Shown: in pieces, positions 14,601 through 28,061 of the stretch | How the letters are laid out: the number at the start of each line of letters is the position of its first letter | Numbering within the stretch: position 1 is the first letter of the stretch | Assembly (NCBI GenBank): GCA_013398015.1 | Contig: VZRR01009912.1 | Coordinates: 270,618 to 334,617 of the forward strand | DNA length: 64,000 bases | Source: Oreocharis arfaki | Taxonomy: Eukaryota; Chordata; Aves; Passeriformes; Paramythiidae | Direction: 5' to 3' | The notes under the pieces: model-generated | Told to the model about the DNA's origin: nothing | Seen by the model: the letters and a program-made list of their open reading frames with translations, nothing else | The model's database searches: none | Program-made: the position numbers and the translations under genes

Positions 14601-15372
14601 TGACAGTGTGGATGAAGCACAGATAAACACCCCCCCTTGCTGATGAAATGGGGACAGTGCATGCACAGCTGTGTCACTTGGCACTGAGCTGGGATCACTC
14701 CATTGAAAGGAGTTGAGCTGTCTGTCTTCAAACAAGGAAAGAGGTAAATTATCCTTAGAAGCTCAGAAGAGGGAGCTGCTGCTGCTTCATCACACTAATA
14801 GTGGGTGTGGAGGGAGGGAAGCACGGTTCATTCTTTTCCTGGTCAGAGGCTGTGAGCAGAGAATTTATCCACAGCTGCTTTCAGACAGAAGCAAGCACAG
14901 AATTTTTCACTGTCCATTCAACAAGATGGCTGATACACTGCCAGAGTTTAGTGCAGCATGACATGATGCAAACAGTCCTGGTTCCAGTGGATGTGAGTTA
15001 AAGGTGTTCATTTGTTAAAGAAATGACCATTCTTACAGCAATACAGGTATTGCTGTAAGGGCCCAGCCAGCAGCAACTCTTGGGCAGTCTTCTTGTCCTG
15101 GCAACTCAAGAAGGTTTTGTTCTCAGCTTGAAGATGTTAACCTTCTGGAACTTTCTGCCTGTTTTTCTTTTACAGAGAAAAGAGAGAATGTCATGCATGT
15201 GCTGCCCCTTCATGGAGGCCACCTGGGATTTTTCGAGGGGTCAGTGCTGTTCCCAGAACCTCTCACCTGGATGGATAAGCTCGTGGTACAGTATGCCAAT
15301 GCCATCTGCCAGTGGGAGAAGACAAAGCCTCACTGCTCAGACACAGAGCAGGCTGTGTCTGGCCAGGAGTAA
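2498..15372 (+). CDS. ABHD2: ABHD2, alpha/beta-hydrolase domain protein 2 (5'-partial, 8 coding exons)
   Basis: Membrane-anchored serine hydrolase of the alpha/beta-hydrolase fold; the mammalian protein is known as a progesterone-dependent monoacylglycerol (2-AG) lipase in sperm and a triacylglycerol lipase/esterase. Joined exons give 361 residues, aligned to about residues 66-426 of a family of about 425. Visible: YIPPLIWGKSGHIQ near the start, the substrate-pocket segment VICPGIANHSEKQYIR, nucleophile elbow GFSLGG (Ser at 207 in human numbering), the acid in NAADDPLVHE (Asp345) and the base in LPLHGGHLGFFEG (His about 376). The N-terminal about 65 residues, with the single membrane anchor, are encoded upstream of the window; the first exon here opens with one base completing a Glu codon. 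All seven internal junctions keep phase. Stop TAA after QAVSGQE. Convergent with RLBP1. Identity is essentially certain from colinear match with the known protein. Confidence 0.97.
3571..3738 (+). CDS. ABHD2: ABHD2 coding exon (about residues 124-180)
   Basis: Reads EDVTMVICPGIANHSEKQ, then the strongly conserved NHLGALPNIELTSPRMFTYG. Acceptor gcacag, donor gtaggt; Gly codon split across the intron. Confidence 0.96.
3739..6560 (+). other. ABHD2: ABHD2 intron
   Basis: About 2.8 kb. Contains an oligo-T/oligo-A pair around 3988-4012 (T8, GGGG, A13) that could fold back; otherwise nothing recognisable. Confidence 0.8.
6561..6744 (+). CDS. ABHD2: ABHD2 coding exon with nucleophile elbow
   Basis: Reads CTWEFGAMVNSIKKTYP, then LVVVGFSLGGNIVCKYLGE: the GFSLGG elbow carries the catalytic serine. 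Acceptor ttttag, donor gtgggt. Confidence 0.97.
6745..10275 (+). other. ABHD2: ABHD2 intron
   Basis: About 3.5 kb, the longest complete intron in the window. Several short T runs (8781, 9160, 9388); no exon-like or transposon sequence recognised. Confidence 0.8.
10276..10368 (+). CDS. ABHD2: ABHD2 coding exon
   Basis: Reads AQETFMQWDHCRRFYNFLM, then ADNMKKIILSHR. Acceptor ttctag, donor gtactg; both boundaries split an Arg codon. Confidence 0.96.
10369..12046 (+). other. ABHD2: ABHD2 intron
   Basis: About 1.7 kb. Holds a perfect 10-bp inverted repeat at 11016-11040; nothing else recognised. Confidence 0.8.
11016..11040. repeat. Inverted repeat, 10-bp arms, 5-base loop
   Basis: Arms ggtactttct and agaaagtacc are perfectly complementary around aggca, in an ABHD2 intron. 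Function unknown; may be chance. Confidence 0.7.
12047..12160 (+). CDS. ABHD2: ABHD2 coding exon
   Basis: Reads QVLFGDNNMKKPQNLSDAD, then LYTATSLMQIDDNVMR. Acceptor ttccag, donor gtatga. Confidence 0.96.
13380..13449 (+). CDS. ABHD2: ABHD2 coding exon
   Basis: Reads KFHGYSSLKEYYEEESCL then QYLHR. Acceptor tttcag, donor gtaagc. Confidence 0.95.
14189..14273 (+). CDS. ABHD2: ABHD2 coding exon with catalytic aspartate
   Basis: Reads IYVPLLLVNAADDPLVHES then LLSIPRALS; the AADDP turn carries the triad aspartate. Acceptor atgcag, donor gtacgc. Confidence 0.96.
15032..15059. repeat. Near-palindrome, 13-bp perfect arms, 2-base centre
   Basis: Arms cttacagcaatac and gtattgctgtaag pair perfectly around ag; two G-T wobbles would extend the stem in RNA. 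It sits about 115 bases before the last ABHD2 exon. Confidence 0.85.
15176..15372 (+). CDS. ABHD2: ABHD2 last coding exon with catalytic histidine and stop
   Basis: Reads EKRENVMHVLPLHGGHLGFF, then a C-terminal tail ending CSDTEQAVSGQE and a TAA stop. HGGHLGF carries the triad histidine. Acceptor ttacag. Confidence 0.96.
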
Positions 15373-17018
15373 TCGACCCAAAGACTCTGGATCACTTCAG
15401 TTTATCTCCCCCTTTGGGAACATCTCGTTCCCTCACCTGCTGCTTCAGGTTTCCATTCTCCTTGATATCCTATGGCTGGGGTTTGATCACCGTGTTTTTT
15501 TCCAACATGGTGTTAAAGCAGAGGTTAACATCTGGTTGGAGCCTGTTTGGATATCCAGTCACATGGATTTGTAATTTACTGCTCTGCTTGAAGAATTGGG
15601 TTTTGCTGACTGTAGCTTGTTACAGGGCTACTGAGCTAAAGACTGCTTGCTTTAATATAGCAGAAGTTTCAAAATGTCGAAATCTTTGCCTGCTGGTCAA
15701 AAACTTGATCTGCAGCATTTGTTTAGGTGTAGATGATGGGATAACTGTGGCTCTGCTCTCTGTCTGGGTGCTGGAAAATCCCTGTACCAAGCCACAAGCC
15801 AGTGAGTAGTTCAGTCTCTGAGCCACTACACTGTGGCTTGGAAAAACACATGCTCGACTGCAAGTGTAGTGTCAGCTTTGCACCATCTCAAGGGAAACCT
15901 TTTAGTACCTAGAAATGCACTTGCACAAGTGAATCACTTTAAAAATATTCAACTTTTCCATGCTTGAGCTGTCTGTGGATTGGGGTGGCTTTATGCTGGG
16001 TCTCCAAGTAGAGAAAAGCTGCAGCCTGGTAATGCCAGCTAATGTTTCTATGTAAACATGTTCTCACTCCAGGACCTGATCAGTCACCTTCTTGTCATCT
16101 TTGCCTCTTTTTAAATACTGTTATCTTTTCAGTACTGGAGTCTTTGTTTGACCTGGGGCTTTTTAAAGCTGGCTCTGGCTTCCAAGTGGAAACCCATGAT
16201 TAAGAATCTGAAGGATTTTTCTCTGAGCTCAGTCTGTTTGAAAGAATACTTCATGGAGAGCTGTTGTACTCTCTTAGGGATTAATTGGTGGGGGGTAGGG
16301 TGTATCTATTTAGATTTACTCCCCTTATGTCAGGGTAAATAATACCAAAATTCTTCCTGTTAGCTTTCAGAGCATCAGGTGGGTTTGAGACACATGACTT
16401 GCCTTACAGTTGATGTGGAGCTGGATGTCTCCAGTCCTGTGCAACTGAAATGACATCTCTGCATGGCTGACTACTTCCAGATCTGTGTAATGCTCTAGGA
16501 TTACTGGCTCAAATAAGACACTGGGCTCTTTCTCACTAGAATTTCTTTTCCACACCCAGACATCCCCTTCTAGTTTTAACATGCAAAGTGAAGTGTGAAA
16601 GCTGTCTGCAGGAAAGCTGGCTACTCACCTGTGCTTTTCCCTCAAGTGGCAGTTATGGTCTGTGCCAAGATGGTTATTAAAGGAAAGTTGTCCCATGATA
16701 ATCTGGAGACTGAAACTTGTGGTAAAAATCTTTTTGTTTTTTTTTTCTTTACTGAGTTCTCTGTCAATATTGTAGTGTCATTAATCCATCCTTAGGATTT
16801 CTTTATCACAGTGTCAGTGAAGTTCTTTTGCTGTCACACTTCCCTCATCAGCACTTTATTGCTTCAGCCTTGGTCTGTGTTCCAGGCACTTTAATTTATA
16901 GCTTAAGAGTGAAACAAGCTGCAAGACTTCAGTCTGGTTACAACAAACCAGGGGAACAAGCCTTCTGGACTGCCCTGTCCCTGAACTTCAGTAGGCTGAG
17001 TAGGTGGGGTTTCATTTT

Positions 17019-17024
17019 AATAAA
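17019..17024 (+). terminator. ABHD2: Poly(A) signal AATAAA, possible proximal ABHD2 end
   Basis: Canonical hexamer 1.65 kb after the stop. No strong GU-rich element directly downstream, so use is uncertain. Confidence 0.35.
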
Positions 17025-20000
17025 GCAATAATTAACTATTGTAGCAAAGGTGCATTGTCATATCAGGAGATTCCTTTCATTTGCCTTAGGCCAAACACCT
17101 TGGCCTGTGATCCACAATGAACTGTGGATATCTGTACATTCTCCTAGTTGGTAGATCTGGGCTTCTTTTTTTCTTCAAAGAGAAGATGAAACTAAGTAAA
17201 GCTACAGGAAGATTTGGCTGTGCTTGTGGCTGTTCCTTAAGAACTATTTTAGGGCTTCAGTTAGCAAGGATATTCTTAGCTGATGGATATTTTGTCTCTG
17301 TGTTGTTATCCTCTTATTCATACTGCATCACTAAAGTATGTCATAAAAGACATTTCAGTTTTTTTGCTTAAGTAGTGTTCATGTAATATTCATTGGGTAT
17401 GACTTAAATATCTTCTCGCTCCAGCAGAACTGGAGTGTAAACAACACTTGTACACATCAAATGGATACAGTGTAAATTGAGGTGTCTGAGTCTCCCAAAA
17501 TGAGGTGAGCAGCTGGGCAGTTCTCAAAGCAGCAGGAGCTGTAGCTTTGTCCAATCAAGTAGAGATTTTTCTTTAAACTTGGAGAGCCTTTCTGAGGAAT
17601 ACTCCTTCCTGCCCCACAACCCAAGCCTTTGTACTTCAGAAGTGCCAATGCTGTGGACTCTCTGAAACTCTCAACTACAGAAGTAACATGGGTCTCTGAC
17701 TTGCTCCTTTGCCCTGTTTTTGCACTTGAATCTAAAACTGTTCAAATCACTTGTGACTTGACTGATTCTGGCTTCTTTGGGGAAGGACAACTTTTGTTGT
17801 GGCTTTTTTGTGCAAGGTTTCTGGAGCTTGAGGTTCAGCTTATTAAGCCTGTAGGTGGAAGCAGTTTTTAAAAAAAAGATCCTATTCTCTCCATCTCAAC
17901 ATATTTGATGCTCCTTTCAAAGCAGGCCTTGTGGTCGGACTTGCAGCAATCACTTAAAGAGGTCTTGGGGGAACTTAGGGAGGAGAGAATTAAGCTGCAG
18001 TTCATCCTATCTAAAGACCTTATAATTATGAATTAAATCTTGCTACTGACAGTGATTGACAGTTGATACCTAGCAACACGTGGGACTTTGTCCAGTCCTA
18101 ATCTGAAATACTCTTATCTCCCAAAATAAGGCAACACTAGTCTTGTGATGTGGGCAGGTGGTCTTTATTTGCCCAGCGAACCCAGCCTTAAATGCAATCT
18201 GAGTTTTTCAGTCTTAGAGGTGAAGTCTTTCATCTCTTGTTGAGGCACACGAGGCTGCTGAAGTGTGCACTTGTAGGTCACTGCAGTGTGGTCTGATAGA
18301 GCCATTCAGGAGTGCAGCACAGTGATTCTGACATATGCTCTGCTTAGTTTCAAACTGGGATTGGAAAAATCATTAGGAGAGCTCTTCCGTGGGTAGTCTC
18401 ATGGTAAAACACACTTTTCCCCATCCCTGAATGTAAGTAGCACTTGAACATAAACCCTGAGGACCCTCTCAATCAGACAGCAAGTTGCAGAACTATCATT
18501 CTTTGGTGGTTAGGCTGGTCCAACCATCACCTTTGCCATTTTTCTGAAGATATCTGAAGATGGTAAATAAGCAGCTCAGACTTGCTCTGACTGAACACAA
18601 GGAGGAACTTCAGCTTCCACTACAAGAGCTCTGCCAACATTTTTAATTGTCCCTTTGTTAGCTTCTAAATCAAGGTGTTTTCGGATGGGTCTGGCAGTGC
18701 TGTAGTTGCACTGTGAAGGCAAACATTTGAACTTCCCTGCAATCATTTTCCTGAGTGTTTTCCTGTCGTTCCTGATTATGAAGATATGGGTTACAAAGAC
18801 AGGGCATTAAGTAAAAATGTTGGGAACTATTAACTCCAGTACTGAATTTAGCCAAGCTACCTGTGTGTCATCTGTCCTGGGTCTGTCACAAGTTCCTAGA
18901 CCGCAGCCCTTTGACACGTGGTGCCTTGCCCTTTTCCTCCTCCTCCCTTGACATCAGCATATCTAGAGACTTCAGTAACAGCTCTGTCAGAGCTGCTTTG
19001 GGGCTTTGCATTTTGGTAATTGAATTTTCAGACACTGTTACTGAGACACACCGGTGGTGAACACTGTCCAACTGAGTGCTGACCTAAAGGACCTCTGTGG
19101 GCAGCCTACAACTGGCTACAGTCCATTTCAAGGCTTAAAATAACAATGTATATAAGCAGTTGATCACTTTCAGCTCTCTGCTCCTCTGGCAGTAGGAATT
19201 GAGTCATAGAAGCAGGGTTTGCTTTGCTTAAGGTGTGATTTACCCTGCAATCCCAAAGTTTTTGTGTCTGTTAACACTGCAGCAGCATAGCTGGAGGTAG
19301 ATTGCTCAAGTGGCTACATCTCCAAGGAAGGAGCAGAGAGTACCATCTTCAGGACTTAATTGCCAGTTTAGTCACCTGGATTGCTTCCATGTTTTTCTGG
19401 AAATACTATGCTTGTCTGGAGCTTATTGAAGTTCTTCAATTTTTTTTTTTTTTGGTGGGAAGGCTTGAGCCTTGTGCTGCCTGTCCAAGTCATTTGTTGT
19501 AAGGAGCATCTCGTTCCTGGCTTGACTCATGCACCATGTGTCCGTATTCCTTATGTGGGTCCGTTTGTTTGGGAAGGTGCTGGAGCCACAGTGACTCAAA
19601 GCAGTGTCTCCTTCATGGCTTCTAGGTGGAAAGCAAACAGCCCTCCTTGGTGTGAGGACTGAATAATTTTTTCTCCAAGCTTAGAATGCCTCAGAGCAGC
19701 ACCAGCCCAAGGGAGGGTGCCCTGTTCCTGTAGCCTCTTCTCACTGGGAGTGGGAGTGACACTGGCCTGGACTTCCTCAGCTGTTGGGGAGCTTAGGCAC
19801 AAGTGCCATCAATGAGTCAAAGCAGTTGCCAGCTTTCCTTGGAAGGGTTTCTGGGGTCATCCTGAACATCAGTGCAAGGTGGCACAGAGCCCCTGTGCTT
19901 TGGTGTGACTGACAAGCTTCCATTGTGATCAAAGCTCTTGCAGGACCAGAGAGGAGAATACAGAACTTTCTTCTAGGATCTCCACTATAGTTCTGCTGGG

Positions 20001-20064
20001 ATGTTGACCCTTCTCATGGTTCCTGCCAACTGGAAAGTCTTTAAAATAATTTTTAAAAAAGCCA

Positions 20065-20070
20065 AATAAA
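20065..20070 (+). terminator. ABHD2: Poly(A) signal AATAAA, possible distal ABHD2 end
   Basis: Canonical hexamer in an A-rich stretch about 620 bases before the preferred distal signal. Confidence 0.35.
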
Positions 20071-20686
20071 ACCCATTTGTATTTGATATATAACCAAATC
20101 CTACTGCTTAGCCCAAGTTAACAACTTTCCAAAGGGGCAAATTTTCTTTGTGTTACATGACTGCTTGCCTGTAATTCCCAGTGACAGATCTCTAGGCATT
20201 CTTCTTGAGAAAGTATAACCTCTTTCTCTGAAAGCTCCAAGCCAAAAACGTCTGTGAAGAGCTGGGGAAGAGGAGACCTGTGCCCTTGTTTGTCTCATGC
20301 AGCTGTGTTAGAACAGGCAGAGTGACTTCCAGTGTTCTTGGTGAGCAGTTGACAATGAAAATATTTTCAATTTGGCAAAATTATGTTCTGTAACTATCTC
20401 TAAATGCTGCCCTGAAGAAGCTTGTACACTGAGACACCCTCCCTGCTGCCACGTTCTGAGTCAGATTCTCTGGAGCTGAGAGCTGCAGGGGAGATGATTT
20501 GCAACTAGCAATGCAATTTTTCTATATCTGCTGATGTTTACCTTTAAAATTATATAGAAATATATATATAAAACTGTCTTTGATTTTTTTCTTTAATTTT
20601 TGTTCTTGTGTGGTGTAAAATGGAAGTCATTGCAAAACAAAATGTAATTTTGTTATCTTTGATTCAGTGGGGTTTCTTTATTTAAA

Positions 20687-20692
20687 AATAAA
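20687..20692 (+). terminator. ABHD2: Poly(A) signal AATAAA, probable main end of ABHD2
   Basis: Canonical hexamer in an AU-rich context, followed within 60 bases by GU-rich sequence (tatgtgtg, atgtgttgg) typical of a cleavage-stimulation element. Confidence 0.6.
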
Positions 20693-20710
20693 GGACTTAC
20701 CGAAGTCAGT

Positions 20711-22694
20711 GCTGCATCTAGTGACTATGTGTGAAGTTCCATGTGTTGGCAGAGGCTCCCAGTCTTCCCTGAGGCCCAGCTTGGGGAGCTGGCTGGGGGG
20801 GAAGGTGATACAAGCACTTGTGGTGCTCAAGCCTTTCCTAGTTGCTTTTTGTCTTCTGGCCAAGAAGAGGGTGAAGAATGGGCATGGCCTCAGCTTAAAC
20901 AAACACATGCCTGCCCTCAAACTACTGAAAAAGAGTTATTTTTGCCCAGGGAATAGAACATCTGTTATTTTTCCTTATGTGAGACCAAGTGGATTTCCTG
21001 ATCTTTCAGCTGCTGGCAGAGGAAACACAAACCAGCATCTCTGGCCAGGACAGTGACATCTTCAAGCCCAGGGCTCATGAAAGCCCTGCCAAAAGCACTT
21101 CTCACCTGATCTGAGCAACTCACCAGTGTGGGGTCTGTTATCTACAGCCCCAAGGAGAGAGTTGTGGAGGGTAACTGGGGGCAGATCATGGGAAGTGCTC
21201 TGTGATGCCACCTGGGCTGTCACAGAGAATAAATTTCTAATTTATTGGCCATTGTGAATCAGCTGTTGGATCTGCTTCAGCCCTCTTTCCTGCCTTGGTC
21301 AGTCTCTCAGCTCTGCTGTGCTGTTCTCTGTCTCCCCCTCAAAGCAAGCTCCTGCCTGACAATTTGTCACAGGAGTGGTGAGCAGCCATGGGTACCTCCC
21401 ATGAGCTGTGACTGTCCCAGTCCAAAGCTCAGAGGCACCAGTGTGATGCTCCTGTCTGTGTGGATGGGTTTTTTTCCCCTTTTTCCCCAAGCTGCAGTTG
21501 CTCTGTCTCCCAGGCAAGCTGTGCTCTTGTGTTTGCACTGGCCTGATGGTTGCAGGGTTGCCACACGTGGTTTCCTTGGGACAGCTCCAGCTGCAGCAAG
21601 GAGCCAAAGGAAGGGGAGAGGTGCCTTTTGCTCTGGCTCTGGCCTCTTGCACAAGGTTGGCACAGCCTCAGGCTTTGGGACTTGCCATGCATGGACTCAC
21701 CAAGCTGCTGAGGCTGGAGCAAAGAGATGTAACCCCAGACAGGCCCCATCCTCCCTGCGGCTTCAGTGCTGATGTCCTGTTTGGTTTGAGCCTGAGCCTG
21801 TGCCCTGATGAACGTGGCTCTTGTCATCACCCTACCCCTCAGCCAGCTTCGGGTGGGGGGCTGATCTGGCTGATGAAAGGGGCCTGTGTGGAGCTGGGAG
21901 AGGGGACAGGGCACACTGTGGGACCAGGCTCAGGGAGAAGGTAACCTGGACAGAGATCAGGGACTTGCTCCTCCCTGAGCCCTGCTGCTGGCCAAGGGAG
22001 GAGATGGTCTGGGAATGGGTGTCCAGTCGGCTTCTTGGAGGAGCTGCCTGGTTCATGAACCAGAACAGACTGCCTTGCCTGGGACAGCTGCTTCTGCCTC
22101 CCTCCTCCCCACCCACGTCCTGCTGATGCCACGTTAGCAAGGTGTAATTAGTGCAGCTTGTTTGCTGCACAGGTACCTTCCTCTGCCCTCCATGGTGACT
22201 TTTGGTGGGGCTTCGCTGGCTGAGCTCCCTTTCGCAGCACAGTGCTAGGAGAAACAACAGTGCTGAGGCTTTTGAAGGATTTAGGAGGGTACATTCTGCT
22301 TGTCTTTCAATTGTTTTGGGATTGAAATCCATCTCCTAGTCTCAGTGACTACTGCAGCTTCTTTTCTCCTCCCTACCTCCCTGCCTGAGCAGGACTTAGG
22401 CACAGACAGCTCCACCTGGGCCCCTGGTTGGGTTTTTGTTTTCATCTGTTTTCTCTTCCCTGGTTAGAGCAGATAACTAAGAATTGGGGGTCCTTTCTGG
22501 GGCAAGGGTGAGACATGATCTGGAATGCAGGGAGGATGGAGATGGGCAGTTCCTTGGTCCCTGTGCCAAAGCGAAGTCAATGGTGAGGGGACAGGGGTCT
22601 CCTAGCAAACGCTGGCAGGCCTGGCCTCCTTAGAACCAGCAACGCAGCCAGTGCCCAAACAGCTGTGCCCCTGTTCCTTACCACGAGGGACGGC
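20711..22694. other. ABHD2-RLBP1 intergenic stretch
   Basis: About 2 kb between converging gene ends. Base composition rises from AT-rich to GC-rich. Stop-free stretches of 100-175 codons exist in several overlapping frames on both strands between 21245 and 22332, but none resembles a known protein or has splice or codon features of a gene. One AATAAA (plus) at 21228. No repeat family recognised. Confidence 0.6.
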
Positions 22695-22979
22695 AGAGCT
22701 CTGCTGTTAAACACTTTATTTCTCCCTTCCCAGAGCAGACACTCTCCTGCCCTCCCCTCGCAGCTCCAGGAAATGCTGTGGGAGAGGGCTGGTGGCCTCC
22801 TTTCTCCACCAGCTCCGGAGGGAAGAATGCTGTGCCTGGGAGGGACGGGCGTGGAGCGGCGCGCCCGGAGCGCCTCAGCACGAGCAGTCACTCAACCAGT
22901 GCTACGGGAGGGAGGCGGCTGGGGTTAGAGGGCTGCCTCTGGTGCTGTGGGACAGGGGAGGGCAGCAGGCTCCCCTGCT
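22695..22979 (-). other. RLBP1: RLBP1 3'UTR
   Basis: Short 3'UTR ending about 20 bases past the minus-strand AATAAA at 22715-22720. GC-rich near the stop. Extent inferred from the signal. Confidence 0.7.
22715..22720 (-). terminator. RLBP1: RLBP1 poly(A) signal AATAAA
   Basis: Minus-strand hexamer (tttatt on plus) 260 bases after the stop; the first such signal downstream. Confidence 0.7.
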
Positions 22980-26876
<3,897 letters not shown>

Positions 26877-26908
26877 GTTGTCCTCTGTCCTCCGTCGGCA
26901 CCAGGACA
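26877..26908 (-). other. RLBP1: RLBP1 5'UTR part of the first coding exon
   Basis: Non-coding bases between acceptor ctgccag and the ATG. The acceptor has a good pyrimidine tract (ttccctctgccag). Confidence 0.7.
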
Positions 26909-27743
26909 CTGGCAGAGGGAAGGAGGAATCAGTGTGGATCCGAATGGTCTCCGTGGCCCCCCTATGCCCCATTCCCTGCCCATCTTGCTCAGATGGGGGC
27001 AGAAGTGGATGTCCAGAGGACACCCCCAACCATCCTCAGCTCCATCACCTACTGCCTGCATTTCTGCCTGCCCGAGGAGGCTGAGCAGCCTGGAAAAAGC
27101 ACCAGGGATGTTTGCAAAAGCAGCTTAAAAACCTGTGTATTTATCATCTGATACCTTCTCACATTCTTCTCACTCCAGCCTTTCCTCTTTGGGCTGGGAG
27201 TATCTCAGCCTGCGCTCACCCAGCGCTGTTCTGTCTCAGACCACCTTCATATGGGCAGAGGTGAGCATCCAGCTTTGGCCAGGCAGCCAGCTCATCCTTT
27301 TATTTCTACTACCAAAATAAATAATATTCCCAAAATAAATCATTATCCCCGAAGCGTTTCCCCAAACTCTCAAGTCTCACTGCTCCACCAACTGCAAGGC
27401 TGGACTAGAAGCCTCTCAGCATCTTTCCAACGCAGTCTGGGTGAAACACCTTGTTCCCATCCATGAGGAGGAGGAGGAAGGCTGCCTTCATCGTGCCTCC
27501 AGCATCTACCCCTGCCTGGCTGTAGCACCAGCTCCGAGCCCAGGCTGTGTGAGGGATGCTTGGCTCCAGCTCAACCATTTCCCAGGGTCATCCTCTTCCC
27601 CTCCACCTCCTGGGGAAGGGATAGGCGTCCCCTTGTTCCAAGCACTAAAACCAGTTCAAGCTCTGGAGGTGCCACGTTGAGCGAGGGCTGGGTGACGGTC
27701 TTCAGCACAGTTCTTTCAGTTCAAAAAAGTCCTGGATACTCAC

Positions 27744-27850
27744 CAGGAAGAGGAAAAGCTGAGCCGTCGGCAGGTCAGTGCACGGAGCCGAGATGGATGC
27801 AGGGATGGCGAGGCCGGAGTGGAGCAGCAAGGAAGCCGGGCGAAAGCTTT
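27744..27850 (-). other. RLBP1: RLBP1 non-coding first exon (5' limit uncertain)
   Basis: A strong donor gtgagt follows ttcctg at the low-coordinate edge, matching the acceptor of the ATG exon. Mammalian RLBP1 also has untranslated 5' exons. The transcription start is not visible, so the right edge is a guess. Confidence 0.5.
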
Positions 27851-27862
27851 GTAGAGTCACCG

Positions 27863-28050
27863 GGTTGGGATTAGACCGTCACAAGGCATCAACTCACTGC
27901 AGCTTTGTAATTAAATCAGCACAGCCCAGGCAAGAAACCCCATTAAAACATTACAAAAGGCAGCTGAGGAGAAGGAAGGAGGGAGCTGGGGCTCCACCGC
28001 CAGCCGGAGCGTGCGTGGAGAGGCGGGCTGGATGCCGGACCCGATTAACA
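27863..28050 (-). promoter_or_regulatory. RLBP1: RLBP1 putative promoter with CRX/OTX-like sites
   Basis: On the minus strand a TAATCC core (OTX/CRX type) is at 27868-27873, a TAATTA homeodomain core at 27908-27913 and a TAATC core at 28043-28047. CRX/OTX2 control of RLBP1 is known from mammals; the assignment here is by motif and position only. No TATA box in the gene's direction. Confidence 0.45.
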
Positions 28051-28061
28051 AAGTATAAAAG

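Larger units (their letters stand above)
12161..15175 (+). other. ABHD2: Last three ABHD2 introns (12161-13379, 13450-14188, 14274-15175)
   Basis: No further exon between the assigned ones; phases of the flanking exons leave no gap. The last intron carries a strong 13-bp inverted repeat at 15032-15059. Confidence 0.75.
15373..20710 (+). other. ABHD2: ABHD2 3'UTR (inferred extent)
   Basis: About 5.3 kb of AT-rich sequence after the stop, with no supported coding exon on either strand. Plus-strand AATAAA signals lie at 17019-17024, 20065-20070 and 20687-20692, and a further one outside at 21228-21233. The 20687 signal follows an AU-rich stretch and is followed by GU-rich sequence, so it is my choice of main end. 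Mammalian ABHD2 also has a 3'UTR of several kb (known). The end point is an inference. Confidence 0.6.
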
